From Vitrella brassicaformis (lineage: Eukaryota; Sar; Vitrellaceae), in NCBI GenBank assembly GCA_001179505.1, contig CDMY01000551.1, positions 1-52,880 on the forward strand: DNA of 52,880 nt, in the 5' to 3' direction. Below, piece by piece: positions 9,651 to 21,183 of this stretch. Each line of letters begins with the position of its first letter. The first letter of the stretch is position 1. The translations under genes and the position numbers were made by a program. The notes below the pieces were generated by a model. It was not told the origin of the DNA. It did no database searches and saw nothing but the letters and a program-made list of their open reading frames with translations.

Positions 9651-11305
9651 GGAGACATGTTCAGATAAGATTTGAGTCGTGCCTGTGGGTGGGGTGTGTC
9701 AAGCGCTCCACTGCGAATGCGGCGACAAAGAGAACTTGATGGCGTCGTGTCAATCGCCACCAAGTGAGCTTTGTGGCCGTCGGCTCAGTGGACCTCGTGA
9801 CACGAACCACATGCAAGTAACGCATTTGGGGTGCGGGCCGTTTTGCCGTTTTTGATGCGTGTATGTGTCTCTGTGTGTGTGTGTGAGTGTGTGTCTGGCG
9901 GTGTGGTGTCGCGACTCAGATGAAATCGGTGTCAGTGGCAATGTCGTCCCTCTGAGATGTCGATGAGCTGTAACTCATTTGGAGGGCTGGGAGGCAGCGA
10001 GGCAGCGAGAACAGAACTGCTGAGAGGCAGGCCGTATGCGCCCCTTCTTGCGAATCTGTGTGTGTGGCGGGTGCCCGCTTGTTTTTTGTATTAGTGATGT
10101 ATTGGGTGGGGGCGGGGGTCGAGGGAATGGGTCTGTGGGCACCAAGGGCAGTTAGCCGAGACGTCCATCTGAGTAGCGATGTGCACCACCCTGACGTGAC
10201 TCGTCGACGTTTTCGTTATGGGGCGAAATGACCAAATGCCGTGTGTGTCACTGTTCGTGTGTCTGGTGGGTGTCCTTGGCCGTCACTCTCGGACGTCGTC
10301 TTGTGTGTCGGCTCATTCCGTCCCGCAGACTTCGTGTGTGAGTGGGGGCGGAGGACACCTAACGGACACAGACGAGAGAGAGAATGGCCACACTCCGTGT
10401 CAACTAGCCTGACAGACAGGGGGCTGCTCGTGACCCATGTGTGTGTACTTGATGTGTCTCGTTGGTGTGATCCTCTGTGTGCGGCTGCGTCCTTTTGTCG
10501 TTGTCGGTGTACCGGCCCTCATCACTGTGACGGCTCAGTGGTGGGGCTCCGTAAACTGACGCCGGCTGAAGGACGCACACGTGCGAGAGGGATGACTGGT
10601 GCGATGGACGACTGCATCAATATCGGTGCAGTGCAGCTGACAGGTGGATACTCTTCTGTGATGCATTTGGAAATTCATCGTCAGTCACCACACGTGTCAC
10701 ATGATGCAAACACCCGTTCCGCGCACACTCCATGTATCGACCCCTCTAATACAACTGAAGGTTCATTGACGGCGGTGTCTTCCCTTCCCACCGAACACAC
10801 CATGCCATCCACCCTCCCTCACGTGAATGTCATCCCACCTGCACATATATATCACAGCTCGACCAATCCCCTCATTGCTGGGATCGACGGGCAACCAACG
10901 ACAACACCCAGCACGGCACAACCGACATATCAAACACCGCGCACGAGCCAATTCATCAAATGTGGCACACACGAGGACAGAGCCACATACATCCAAACGT
11001 CCAACTAGCTCTACACACATACATTCAAACGTGTCGACAACTTGTCGACAGACAGAAACGATGCAATCCTATCAACACAAGGCACATTTACCGAGAGGGA
11101 GAGATACACATTGACCCCCCCACCCCTGTGCAGTGCAAGCCCCCGCATGCACTCAGTCAAGTCAGCCCGCAGAAGAGAAGTCAGCAAAGATGAAAACAGC
11201 CCATGAACTCATCTCAGGCTGTCTGCTGTACGTACACATGTGTGTGTGTATCTCAGCCCAGCCTCAGTGAGTGCATCCAGCCATTGACGGATGCGTGCCT
11301 CTCAT
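9613..11305. other. Long intergenic region containing repeat copy A
   Basis: About 1.7 kb between the SURNod19-family gene and the small secreted gene on the other strand. It contains dispersed repeat copy A (10259-10630), a TATA-like/CA-rich stretch near 10840 and scattered simple sequence. A 255-codon open frame crosses the repeat, but it is not conserved in copy B and is not called. Confidence 0.5.
10259..10630 (+). repeat. Dispersed repeat, copy A
   Basis: A ~370-base element whose second copy lies at 13951-14326 in the same orientation. The copies align along their whole length with substitutions and small indels. The last ~60 bases, ending in CATCAATATCGGTGCA, are nearly identical and both copies stop similarity right after. 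No open frame is shared in phase, so it is probably non-coding: a SINE- or MITE-like element, solo terminal repeat or RNA gene. No target-site duplication or terminal inverted repeat was recognised. Confidence 0.8.
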
Positions 11306-11493
11306 CTAGAAGCCCAACGCACTTCCGGCCGAGCGGACGGCATTTCCGACGGACTGGACGGCCTTCCGACCCTCACGGCCGACATCCTCGACAGCAAGGT
11401 TAGCAGGAGAATGGACGAAGTTGACGTGGGGGACACTGACACTTGGAAGCCTGACGCCACCGAATTGGGCGCGACGCAGTGGCGGCTGACTGC

Positions 11494-11524
<31 letters not shown>

Positions 11525-11698
11525 GATGTGTGGCTCGTGTGTGGTGTGTGCTTGGTTGGCCTTTTCCTACTTGTCATGGGCGGCCTTGGCACGGAAAGAG
11601 CGGAGCACATTGGGCGCAGCAGCCTCGTTGGGCCCTCCAGACACCACCATGGCCATGGCGACCAAAACAACAGCCGTCGTCATTGCGAAGCGGACCAT
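11306..11698 (-). CDS. Small secreted protein, no recognised family
   Basis: Two exons on the minus strand, 11698-11571 and 11489-11306, giving 103 residues. It begins MVRFAMTTAVVLVAMAMVVS, a good signal peptide, then GGPNEAAAP, a basic stretch (LRSFRAKAAHD) and a C-terminal half ending KAVQSVGNAVRSAGSALGF, which would form an amphipathic helix. The intron has a GTAGGA donor and a (GTCT)n tract before its CAG. No cysteines and no known domain are seen. It is divergent from the cyclin gene, with 310 bases between start codons. The intron keeps one frame from signal peptide to stop, which supports a real gene; function is unknown. Confidence 0.55.
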
Positions 11699-12008
11699 CG
11701 ATGATTGAGCGGCCGAGGGACGACAGACACGACTAAGACTGACAGGAGTCGGGGCAGAGAGAGACTGGACAGCTGAGGGGGCCGAGGGAGGAAGCAGTGC
11801 AAAGAGAGCGATAGATGGGCTGGGTGGGAGGAAAGAGGTGAGGGCCGACCGGGGAACAAGACACACGACACGCAAGACACGCAAGACACCTCTCCCGCAT
11901 GGGAGATATCTTCTCCTCTCTCTCGCGAGAGCTTACGAGCTTGGAGCACTCTTTGGTGCGGATCTTTCACAGAGAGCCGCTGATCTCGCTTGCACGCAGC
12001 CCGCCAGG

Positions 12009-12863
12009 ATGCCAGGCCGTTGCAAAAGCGCTTGGCTGAAGAACGCTTCAAGCTCGCAACAGCGCGATCGGAAAATGATGCGCAACGACGAGCTTTCGGC
12101 TCTGTGCGGCCGCGGCGGTCGGCAGATGGGATGCCGCGCGGTGTATTTCTCGCGCGCTCAAGTGGCGGGCCCTCCGCCATCTCGAGTGCTGTCCGCCGCC
12201 CACATGATCATCCAACTGGCCAAGGACACACACTTGTAGGTGTGGGACCACACACACGCAGGCAGACAGACAGGGAGATCCACTTTCTCTGTGTGTCAGG
12301 TCGTCGCCTCAGATCTGCTGCACGGCGCTGTTTGTGCTGCAGAGGCTGTCGCTCAAAGCCAAACTGACCGACGCCGACGAGACCGTAACACTCACACACA
12401 CTCTGCACACCACACACAGGTCTCTCTGCCGCCATCTGTGTGTGTGTGTGACAGGTGTTGGCGGCGTCGTGTCTGTTTCTGGCCGCCAAGATGGAGGGCA
12501 AACTGCTCCGCGCACCCAAACTGGCCGACTGCATCATCAGGCGCGAGAGGGCCCAGCCGACGCCCCTCCAGCCACTGGTGGCCACACACCCATCACCCCC
12601 CAGCCCCACCCCGGCCCAGCACTCGTCGATCGCCTCGCCGGCGATGCCGCCGTCGCCTGCCAGCATGGTGGACAGCCGAGACGAACAGCCGCAGCCAAAG
12701 GGGGAGAAGGAGAAGGAGGATGGCGTGTGGGAGGTCAGCTGAGAGGGACACTGTGGGCGTCACAGACAGACAGACAGACACTGAGGGGTGTGTGTGTTGC
12801 GTGTGCGTGTAGGCGGTGAGGGGCGGGATTGAGAGCGCCATGATCGCGACGGAGTTTCAGGCA

Positions 12864-12894
<31 letters not shown>

Positions 12895-13854
12895 GAGAGA
12901 TGCACTGATGGACCTGTGTGTGTGGCTTCTGTGTGTGTTCAGATCATTTACGAGCTGTCATTTGACTTCGACATGGAGACGGCCGTCCCGCACATCCACT
13001 CGTACGTCACCAAACTGTCGACCTACATAGCCACCGGTAAACAAGTGCCTGGGCACCACACCCTCTGATGCCGTCGTGTGTGTGTCGCTGCGGTTTGTCG
13101 ATGGTCAGCTGCCAAGATCGAGGACCTCCGCAATGTGGCCCTCATGTTCGCCGTCGACGCCTACCACACACGGCTGCCACTCGTCGAGACACCGCAACTC
13201 ATCGGTCAGCTGGTCTCTCTGTCTGCCGGGGCACACACACATCAGTCCGTTTGGACGACCCACTTCTGTGTGTGTGTGTGTGTGCAGGTTTAGCGTGTCT
13301 GTGTCTGAGTGTGCGGTTTCTGAAGCTGAAGATGCCCAAGATCACCATGGCGGGCGACGGCAGGGCGACAGGCAAGACAGTCAAATGGACCGAATTCCTC
13401 TCTGAGGATATCAGGTGGGGGCAGAGGGGTCGGGGAGGGTGGGGGTGCTGGTCGGTGTGTGAGTGATCATTGAGAACATTGTAACTAAGTCTCTGGTGCA
13501 TTGCCTGTCCCAATCTCTCTCTCTCTCTCTGTGTCTGTGTGTCTGTCTGTGTGTGTGTGTGTGTGTGTGTGTCAGTGAGGGTGAGGTTCTCGAGTGTGCC
13601 CGGCAGCTGCAGCCGCTCTACGACGGCACTCTCTACCACACACCGCAGTGGACTGACCGACCCAAACACACCAAGACACTCAGGTCAACACACACAGACC
13701 ATCTCACTCACACACACGCACCTTGCCCCACTTCTGCAGGCCCTATGCTGTTGGCCACGGCGGTGGGGCGCGCCGGTCGAGTGTGCGGATGTCGCCATAT
13801 GGCGGTGGGGGCGGCCGGAGCAGAGGCAAACGAGATGTGCTGAGAAGCGCATGA
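12009..13854 (+). CDS. Cyclin-box protein (cyclin L/K/T-like)
   Basis: Nine exons: 12009-12235, 12300-12384, 12455-12733, 12813-12860, 12943-13036, 13109-13204, 13288-13414, 13576-13683, 13740-13854; 392 residues. The first cyclin fold reads MIIQLAKDTHLSSPQICCTA, LFVLQRLSLKAKL, ETVLAASCLFLAAKMEGK, then EFQIIYELSFDFDMETAVPH. The second fold has DAYHTRLPLVETPQLIGLAC, LCLSVRFLKLKMP and KWTEFLSEDI. FLAAK(M/V)E and the F(D)F(D)...PH pattern are typical of transcription/RNA-processing cyclins that partner a CDK. A Pro/Gln-rich insert follows helix 3, and the C-terminus is Gly/Arg-rich and basic. Intron 4 (12861-12942) begins with GC rather than GT. The start is uncertain because the frame stays open upstream and a second ATG lies near 12075. 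Subfamily cannot be decided by eye. Confidence 0.8.
12861..12942 (+). other. GC-AG intron in the cyclin gene
   Basis: The exon ends ...GAGTTTCAG and the intron begins GCAAGA, with no GT available that keeps the conserved EFQ-IIYELSFDF junction. It ends GTGTTCAG. CAG|GCAAG is the usual context of non-canonical GC donors. The intron is largely (GA)n followed by (GT)n. Confidence 0.75.
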
Positions 13855-14664
13855 CGGTCCATTTGTGTGGGAGGCGATGGCCATCGGACCTACAGACGGA
13901 CTTTTGTAGTGCGGGAGGATCCTTAGCTAATGTGATTAGCGAGCCTGGCGGTGTCTGGTGGGTGCCCTTGGCCCCCTCCCCATGCACGCCGTCTTGTGTG
14001 TCGGTTGGTTCCGTCCCGCAGACCTCGTGTGTGAGTGGGGGGCGAAGGACACCCAAAGGACACAGACGAGAGAGAGAACGGCCGACACTCTTTGCCAGTC
14101 AGCCTGACGGACAGGGGGCTGCTCGGGACCCATGTGTGTGTACTCGATGTGTCTCGTTGGTGCGATTCTCTCTGTGCGGCTGCGTCCTTGTCTCAGCGTC
14201 TGTGTATGCTGCCTCATCACTGTGACGGCTCAGTGCGTGGGGCTCCGTACACTGACGTCGGCTGAAGGGGGCACACGTGCGAGAGGGATGACTGGTGCGA
14301 TGGACGACTGCATCAATATCGGTGCACTTACCGGATAAGACAGCTGTGTAATTGTTTATCTCGCAGCAAATTGCTGACGGTGTCCCCCATTCGCCACTCT
14401 GAACACGGCTACTGTACACCAACGAGCACCAAACTTGTGGCCACTCACTCACAAACAAAATGTCAACAAAGGATGACAATACACACAGACATACATACAT
14501 ACATCGAACTACTCCGCCGCACGCCCCATCCCTGCGGATGGCACTGAGAGACGTCGAGACGTCGCACATGTGATGGTGAACATCGTACGTGTCAGGCAGA
14601 CGGACCCTATTTTCCTCTCTCCCACCCTCCAGTGCACATCCATCCATCCATTCTCTAGACATGG
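13855..14664. other. Convergent intergenic region containing repeat copy B
   Basis: About 800 bases between the convergent cyclin and membrane-RING genes. Dispersed repeat copy B fills roughly half. The rest has short CATA and ATCC runs and no supported gene. Confidence 0.5.
13951..14326 (+). repeat. Dispersed repeat, copy B
   Basis: Second copy of the element at 10259-10630, same orientation, about 3.3 kb downstream. Both copies lie 3' of plus-strand genes. Shared blocks include TGTGTGTCGG, GACAGGGGGCTGCTCG and the almost invariant 3' block. Indels shift any common reading frame, which argues against coding. Confidence 0.8.
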
Positions 14665-17333
14665 CTACCGCCGTCTCCGTGCTGCTGCAGCGGCCCCTGT
14701 CGTTATTTCCCGCATACTCACCGGCTCCACCCTTACCTGCACAAACACACATACAACACATTCACACACACAGAGCAGAGGCAAACACGTGCCTGTAGGC
14801 GTACGTACCTTCTTGAATCGCCGCATCAGCGGCTTCTCAGCAACGTTGCCGCCGGTGGTGGTCGCGTCACTAGTGTCTCCTCCCGCACTGGGCTGCACAC
14901 CGACGCTCCGCGCACTCCTATGCGCTCGCAGCAGACCCAACCCACGAGACGTGTCCACCTCGGCAGCACTGTAAGGGCCAGCCGTGATGCGCAACACTGC
15001 TCCAACCGTCTGCACACACACGCGACTGGGCGGGGGAGAGGGAGGGGGGAGGGGAGGGGAGGTCCGTACCTGTCTGCAGATGGCACATCTGGCTTGCTGT
15101 CTCCTGGCGATGTTGCACGCGCACTTGACGCAGGACCCGCCGTGGCCGCACGGGTAGAGGATGGCGTCGGGCTTGACGTCAAAGCACACGAAACACAAAT
15201 CCTCCTCACACGCCTCGTCGATCGACGAACCTGACCCCACACACACTCACAGAGGGAGAAAGAGATGCATGTGCTGTGGTGCACACGGCACATTGCCTGA
15301 CCGAAGAACGAGTTCATCACTGAGGAGGGCGGGTCCAGCAGGTGTCTGGGTGAGTGCTCGGGCGGCCTGTTGGACAGCTGCGCCCCCTGGGCGCCCTGGG
15401 CCGCCTCACCTGGCACACGTGACGACGCCGCGAGGGCGGTGCGGCGCACCTCTGGTGACGGCGGCCGGAGCGTGAAGAACGTAGAGGTCACCTGATACTG
15501 ACACCCACACACACACACACACAAACACTGTTTGTATGGGATGACTTCATGAGAGCCTTGTGTACCATTTCGGTGGGCAGTCTGTGTGCCCTCCTCATGG
15601 CGAGCGGGGCCCTGTTTGGCTGCGGGCCGTCGGGCGGGGCGGGCACGAACCACGTCGCGTGCATCGCATAGCTGCACACACATAACACAGATAATCCACA
15701 CCACACACCGTACATTGCCACGGAGGGTGCATGGCTGACTTACCAGAGTGGTTTGCGCAGGATGACGGCCGACATGACGCAGGCCGACAAATAGGCCAGC
15801 CATGGGATCAGCACCAACTCCAGCTGGTCAGAGCACTGGGACGAGCTGAGAGAAGGGCCGCACAGACCTGTACACACACCACACCACACCACACCCTCAG
15901 TTGTGTGTGGATGTGGCAGACGATTCATTGGCACCTACCGTTGTCTAGGGTGTGGCTGAGTGATACGGCGGTGGTGAGTGAGCTGGCGGCCAGACCGGCA
16001 GCTACCAAAGACAGCCACCCCACCATCAACACTGGTTGGTTGACCGATGCGATGCGATGCACACAAACAGGAACGTATGCAGATCTACATGTGTGTCACT
16101 TCGGCTTACTTCTGGTTCTATCAAGGAACGCCGTGACGACGCACACTGGGAGCAGCACCACCAGCAGCAGACACAGCACGCCGAAGAAACCCCACAGCGG
16201 CCTGGTCGTGACGTATATATGTGTTGACACGACACACACACTGGTTGGTTGGTTAATTGGCTGTCACAACACAGGATGGCTGCTCACCAGAAGGCTGCTT
16301 TCCACGAGTAGCCCGACGCATTGTCCCCTTTGCAAGAGAGGCTCACCAGGAGCACAAACTGCAAGCCACATAATGTATGTCATCAGCACACACACACACA
16401 CATACACACAAGAAATAATGTATGTGCCCGCCAGCTCGGTCGCACCCACCCATAGGAATCTCCAGAACTCCCCCAGCACTCGCGAGATGACGCCACACCC
16501 CTCCGCCTGAGGCTGCATGCACCCAACACACACAAACATACACACACACACCCCATGTTATGGTGCTGGTGGGGTCGCTGCTTACAATGTCGTGTACGGA
16601 TCCCATGCAGAAATGTGCAGCGTATCCGATGATAGTGGGGACCATCGTCAGGCGCAGATTCAACACGCGACGGCCGCGCGAGTACAGGTGCACCAGCAGC
16701 AGCACCTTGTACAGCGCATCGGACGCCGCCAAGGTTGCCGTGCGCAGCGCCTGCACACACACACCACGAGTACACTCACCATCCCAACCAATGATGGATG
16801 TGCGAGTGGATGGATGATTCTGGCTGAGTGAGTGACCTCGTGTTTGATGAGCATGCGCCTATTTCGCCACAGGTAGTGTGCGAAGCACAGGTTGTACACG
16901 TCTAAAAGGAACAGGGGCAGCAGGATCAGCCACCAGGGGAACAGCCCGCCGCCCAGCCACGGGGGCACCATCCCAGGAGCCTGATCACACACAACACACG
17001 AGCCATCCCCGTGTGTCCATCACGATCCCATCCCCACTCACTCACCAGTATCTTGAGCAAGAGCAGGGCGATGCTTAAGTCAGCCATGAGAGCCGTCATT
17101 ATCCACGTATCGAACCGCTTCTCCGTATCTCGCAGCAAAAATGCCATCGTCGCCAGCAGAGGGTCACCGTCGTCCTCTTCTGCTGCCACCCCTCCCACGC
17201 CCACGCCATCGCCGATGGGAATCTGGAGGTCGGCAGCCGCGGCAACGGCTACTGGAGGTGGAGGTGGGAGTGGAGGTGCGGAGGGGACGGGATCTTCATC
17301 TCCAGGGGTCATCGTGGGCCCTGCCGCCTGCAT
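14665..17333 (-). CDS. Multi-pass membrane protein with C-terminal C3HC4 RING finger
   Basis: Thirteen minus-strand exons: 17333-17046, 16980-16837, 16750-16586, 16512-16450, 16358-16288, 16201-16110, 16031-15939, 15867-15744, 15671-15566, 15491-15302, 15230-15070, 15009-14809, 14736-14665; 589 residues. After a Pro/Val-rich N-terminus come about eight hydrophobic segments, for example LFPWWLILLPLFLLDVYNLC, LWGFFGVLCLLLVVLLPVCV, MLMVGWLSLVAAGLAAS and LELVLIPWLAYLSACVM. A RING follows around residues 455-497: CFVCFD, YPCGHGGSCVKCAC and CAICRQ. RING proteins of this design are membrane-anchored ubiquitin ligases. The membrane part vaguely resembles the TMEM185 family (LLDVYNLCFAHYLWRNRR), which is a weak similarity. 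The RING exons continue to a short Arg-rich end. The intron before the last exon has no in-frame stop, so it may be retained. Confidence 0.75.
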
Positions 17334-17435
17334 CTTTTGAACCTTTTCCGGCTAGCAACGGCGAGTTGTGTTTGACGGAAGAATGGGTTCGTGATGGAGG
17401 GCATCTGGTCAACTCGATAGGCAGCCATATATAGC

Positions 17436-17790
17436 ATGAGCATCAACATGTCGTCGAAAGTGCTCGATGAAATTCGTGCAGAGGCAGCAGCCCTTTCGCG
17501 AATGGTATGTTATGTACGGTCAGCCATCCACCCAATGCATCCATCCATCCAGCAAATGCACCGCACTATCAGTCAGCACACGTGCATTCACCCATGTGTG
17601 TGATGTGGTTTCGTTTCCTTCGTTGATGTATTGCAGCATCGCAGCATCCGCTCGTCCAGCAAGAGGGCAGAGAGCGACCGCCAGAGTGCCGAACACTCTT
17701 ACCGCGAGCAGCAGCAGCCCATGGACCTCCCCTCCACACGCAGACCTCAGCTCAGAGGTACGCCGCATTGTGACATGATCGGCCAGTGCA

Positions 17791-17823
<33 letters not shown>

Positions 17824-20800
17824 GCATGCCTTGCAGATGACGTGACAGTGACAGTGTATCACTCTGAGGGCGGCAGCAGCAGCGCCCTAGCAGCCCGGCA
17901 GCCAGGCCACATCACATCGCTCAACCACAGGTCGCCTGATGCCGATGACGGCTGGCCCGGCCCTCCGCGGCCGTTCCTGCCGCAGGGGGGGTCGAGCAGC
18001 AGCGGCAGCACTGCCATGGGGTCTGCCATGGGCACCAAGCTGTCGAGTCGTCGGGACTTATTGGGCGCTGCTGAGCGCGAGGACCCCAGTGCGGCTGTGC
18101 AGCGGCTGCAGAGGGACCGGCAGGAACTCATGACGTGGGCAAACAAACTCATGGCCGATGTGAGAAGAGAGGGAGGGGGTGAGGAGGAGGGTCGTCATTG
18201 GTGGTGCACTGGGGTTTTTGTGTGGTTTGTCAGATGAAGGAGCTTGAGGCGAAGAACTCGCGGCTGGAGCGACAGATAGCCGATGAACGCTCGCGAGCCA
18301 AGGTGGGTGGATGAACGGATGGGTGGGTGGGTTGGTGACGCACTGACCGTTCTTGGCGCGATTCAGGCGCACCAGGAAGATCCCCTTCTCCGTCGTCAGG
18401 TGGAGATGTACGCCAGCCAGATCGACAGCCTGCAGAGCGAGAAGTTCTCGGCTGACAAGGCCATCGAAAAGGCCTGCGCTGACATGCAGGCTGACAGGTA
18501 ATGAATGAGTCACACGTGCCGAGGGGGCGGATGGGTGGGTGCATCGTATACTGCATGGCTGCTTTGTCCGTCCTTTGTTCCATATCGTTGGTTCATGCAG
18601 GGATGTGTGGATTGAGAGGTGTCGTGGGTTAGAGGTTCAGCGCGGAGAGCACGAGCAGCAGATAGACGACCTGCAGAAGACCGTAGACGAACTCAAGGTG
18701 AGCCCAACACATACAGGCACCACATGGGCAGGGAAACGTTGCTGCTGCTGTCTGCAGGGGGCTTCATCGTCGTTGCGTGAGGAGTTGGAACAGAAGTCGC
18801 GCGAGGTCGAAGTGGGGGCCGCGGCGCTTTCCCTGGCCGAGTAAGACATGACCCAGCCAATGGCTCCCTCTCTTGGATGTTGGTGCGCATTCATTCAGGG
18901 AGCAGCTGTCCAAAGAGAAGGAGCAGCGAGAGGCGCTCAACGAGGCACTTATGGTCAGATGCTCAGCTCAACACCTCACTCACCCATACATACAGATCCT
19001 TTGTTGGTGCCTGTTCTGCTCAGCGTAAAGAGGAGGAGCGTCAGGCCCTCATGACCGACATCAGGAGCCAGATCGACACCGCCACACAGGCACACGCGGA
19101 CAAGTACACCAGTCTGGAAGAGACCCTCAAGGAAAAGTGCACCAAAGTGGTGGGTGGGGAGGGCAACAACATATGTGTGGGCAAAGAGGGACGCCACCAG
19201 GCACTTCTTTTACTTTGGTGCAGCTGGCAGCCCTTGAGCGGACAGAGAGCGAGATGCGCCAGCTGAAATGGAAGACACAGGGCATCCGGGGCGAATGTCG
19301 CCAGCAGGTCGATGCTCTGATGCGCAGCAGCACGGTAAGGACGGCAACAGCACAAGCCGGCCATCAAGTGTAAGTGAATCCCTCTATATCTCCACAGGCT
19401 GAGAGGGAGGCCTTGATCGAGCAGCTCAGCGGCGAAAGGGAGAGAGCGGTCAGTGGACGTCGCACACGCAGCACACGCAGACATACGGAGATCACCGCCC
19501 CTTCCTGTCTATCTGCCATGCAGCTGGGTCAGGTGATTGATGATTACAATCGGCGGTGCACGGCCCTCGAGCAGGACCTGGCCATCAAGGACCAGCTCAT
19601 ACACAAACTCAGGTAGGTCAGAATACCATCCATTCCCACACCAGTGGATCCGTATGGCTTGCCATGCCGTCCATGCCTGCAGGCACAGGCCATCCCGCGA
19701 TCCCGCTGAGAGTGTCAGCGGGGAGCTGCGGGCCATCATGGCCGGCACCTTCCTGAGGAAGGCTCACTTCCACGGCCAGCACAAACGTGTCGACAGATTC
19801 GTGCAGGTCACACATACAAAGAGGACAGAAGTCCGGGGTGTGTCATATGACATCCTGTACGCGTCTTATGTGCAGGTGTCATCGAGCCTGATGCTGCGTT
19901 GGGGCACCGATCCGAGGAGACTCAAGGACGAAATCAGCCTCAGGGTAACTCGCTGAGTGAATGCAGTGTGCACCATCCACCCAACCACCACGCCTACACA
20001 ATATTGTCATCAGGACGTGGTTCGCGTGGAGTACGGCCCGCTGGCACGGATGCAGCTGTGGAAGCCCGATGAGGTGCGGAGACTCTCGTACATGCTGCTG
20101 CTTGTGTGCATGTCTGACATATCAGAGTGAGTTGTCCTATCGCTGCTTCTCCCTCATCACGTCGACCCGCTCCTACGACTTCATGGCACTCACTGACTGG
20201 GAATGCCAGGCGTCAGCGATTAGACCCCCCCCCCCCCCCCCCCCNNNNNNNNNNNNNNNNNNNNNNNNNNNNNNNNNNNNNNNNNNNNNNNNNNNNNNNN
20301 NNNNNNNNNNNNNNNNNNNNNNNNNNNNNNNNNNNNNNNNNNNNNNNNNNNNNNNNNNNNNNNNNNNNNNNNNNNNNNNNNNNNNNNNNNNNNNNNNNNN
20401 NNNNNNNNNNNNNNNNNNNNNNNNNNNNNNNNNNNNNNNNNNNNNNNNNNNNNNNNNNNNNNNNNNNNNNNNNNNNNNNNNNNNNNNNNNNNNNNNNNNN
20501 NNNNNNNNNNNNNNNNNNNNNNNNNNNNNNNNNNNNNNNNNNNNCCCCCCCCCCCCCCCCAAGCCAATCCAGGTGCATCTCTGTGTGTGTCTCTGTGGGC
20601 GTGGATGCGTGCAGATGGGTGGTTGGTGTGAGCCGGCTCGTGTCGCAGTGGTCAGCTGCCGTGGTGTCGTCACGCCACACTTTCCTGGTCAAGCGGTCCG
20701 TCATGAAGGTCGACGAACTGGCCAGGGAGAAAGGTAAGCAGATCAGTGCTTCCATTTGCTCTGCACAAGGAGGGAGTATGTGTCTTGCGTGTCATGATGT

Positions 20801-20893
20801 CGGTAGAGACGACTCGTGCGGGTCTGCTGATGTCGGCGATCCGCAGGGCATCTCTGCTCAGCGCACCGCAGAGGCGGAGAGAGACATAGCTAG
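17436..20893 (+). CDS. Coiled-coil protein with C-terminal PH-like domain, interrupted by an assembly gap
   Basis: Exons before the gap: 17436-17504, 17637-17757, 17837-18159, 18234-18302, 18367-18497, 18601-18697, 18758-18840, 18899-18953, 19024-19149, 19224-19334, 19398-19448, 19524-19612, 19683-19806, 19876-19944, 20014-20073, 20126 into the gap. After the gap 20665-20733 and a last short exon are likely. A Ser/Gly/Pro-rich N-terminus precedes ~300 residues of charged heptad-like coiled coil (LQRDRQELMTWANKLMADMK ... KEKEQREALNEAL ... QVIDDYNRRCTALEQDLAIK). Then a PH-like module: GTFLRKAHFHGQHKRVDRFV, SSLMLRWGTDP, RVEYGPLARM and CFSLITSTRSYDFMALTDWE. This suggests a membrane- or cytoskeleton-associated scaffold. 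The end (TAG at 20891) is uncertain because several acceptors fit. It is divergent from the RING gene, 102 bases between starts. Confidence 0.65.
20225..20560. other. Assembly gap of 300 N flanked by poly-C
   Basis: Three hundred N (20245-20544) sit between a run of 20 C and a run of 16 C. The round number marks a placeholder of unknown true length. It removes the end of the PH-like domain of the surrounding gene. Confidence 0.95.
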
Positions 20894-21183
20894 TACCGGA
20901 TGTGTAGATCTATCTGCGTACATACATACATACATACATACACGCGCGCGTCCATACAGTGCCACGTGCGTAATGTCTACATGTGCAAAACGTATGTTGC
21001 GACTGCTCACGGGAATATTTGGGATAAGTGCGTGACGCTGCCGACGAATGGGGTACGACGAATTTACGACATGCAAAGTGGGGGCCTGCTTGGGGGGTCA
21101 CCGTCTCGGGTTACCGTCCCGACCAGCTTCTACCCCAGCACAATCTCAACGAATCCCAATTCCCATCCATTCGTGTCATCGTG

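Noticed and set aside
10241-11008. 255-codon plus-strand open frame across repeat copy A
   Set aside because: Copy B does not keep this frame because of indels, there is no domain, and codon use is that of simple sequence.
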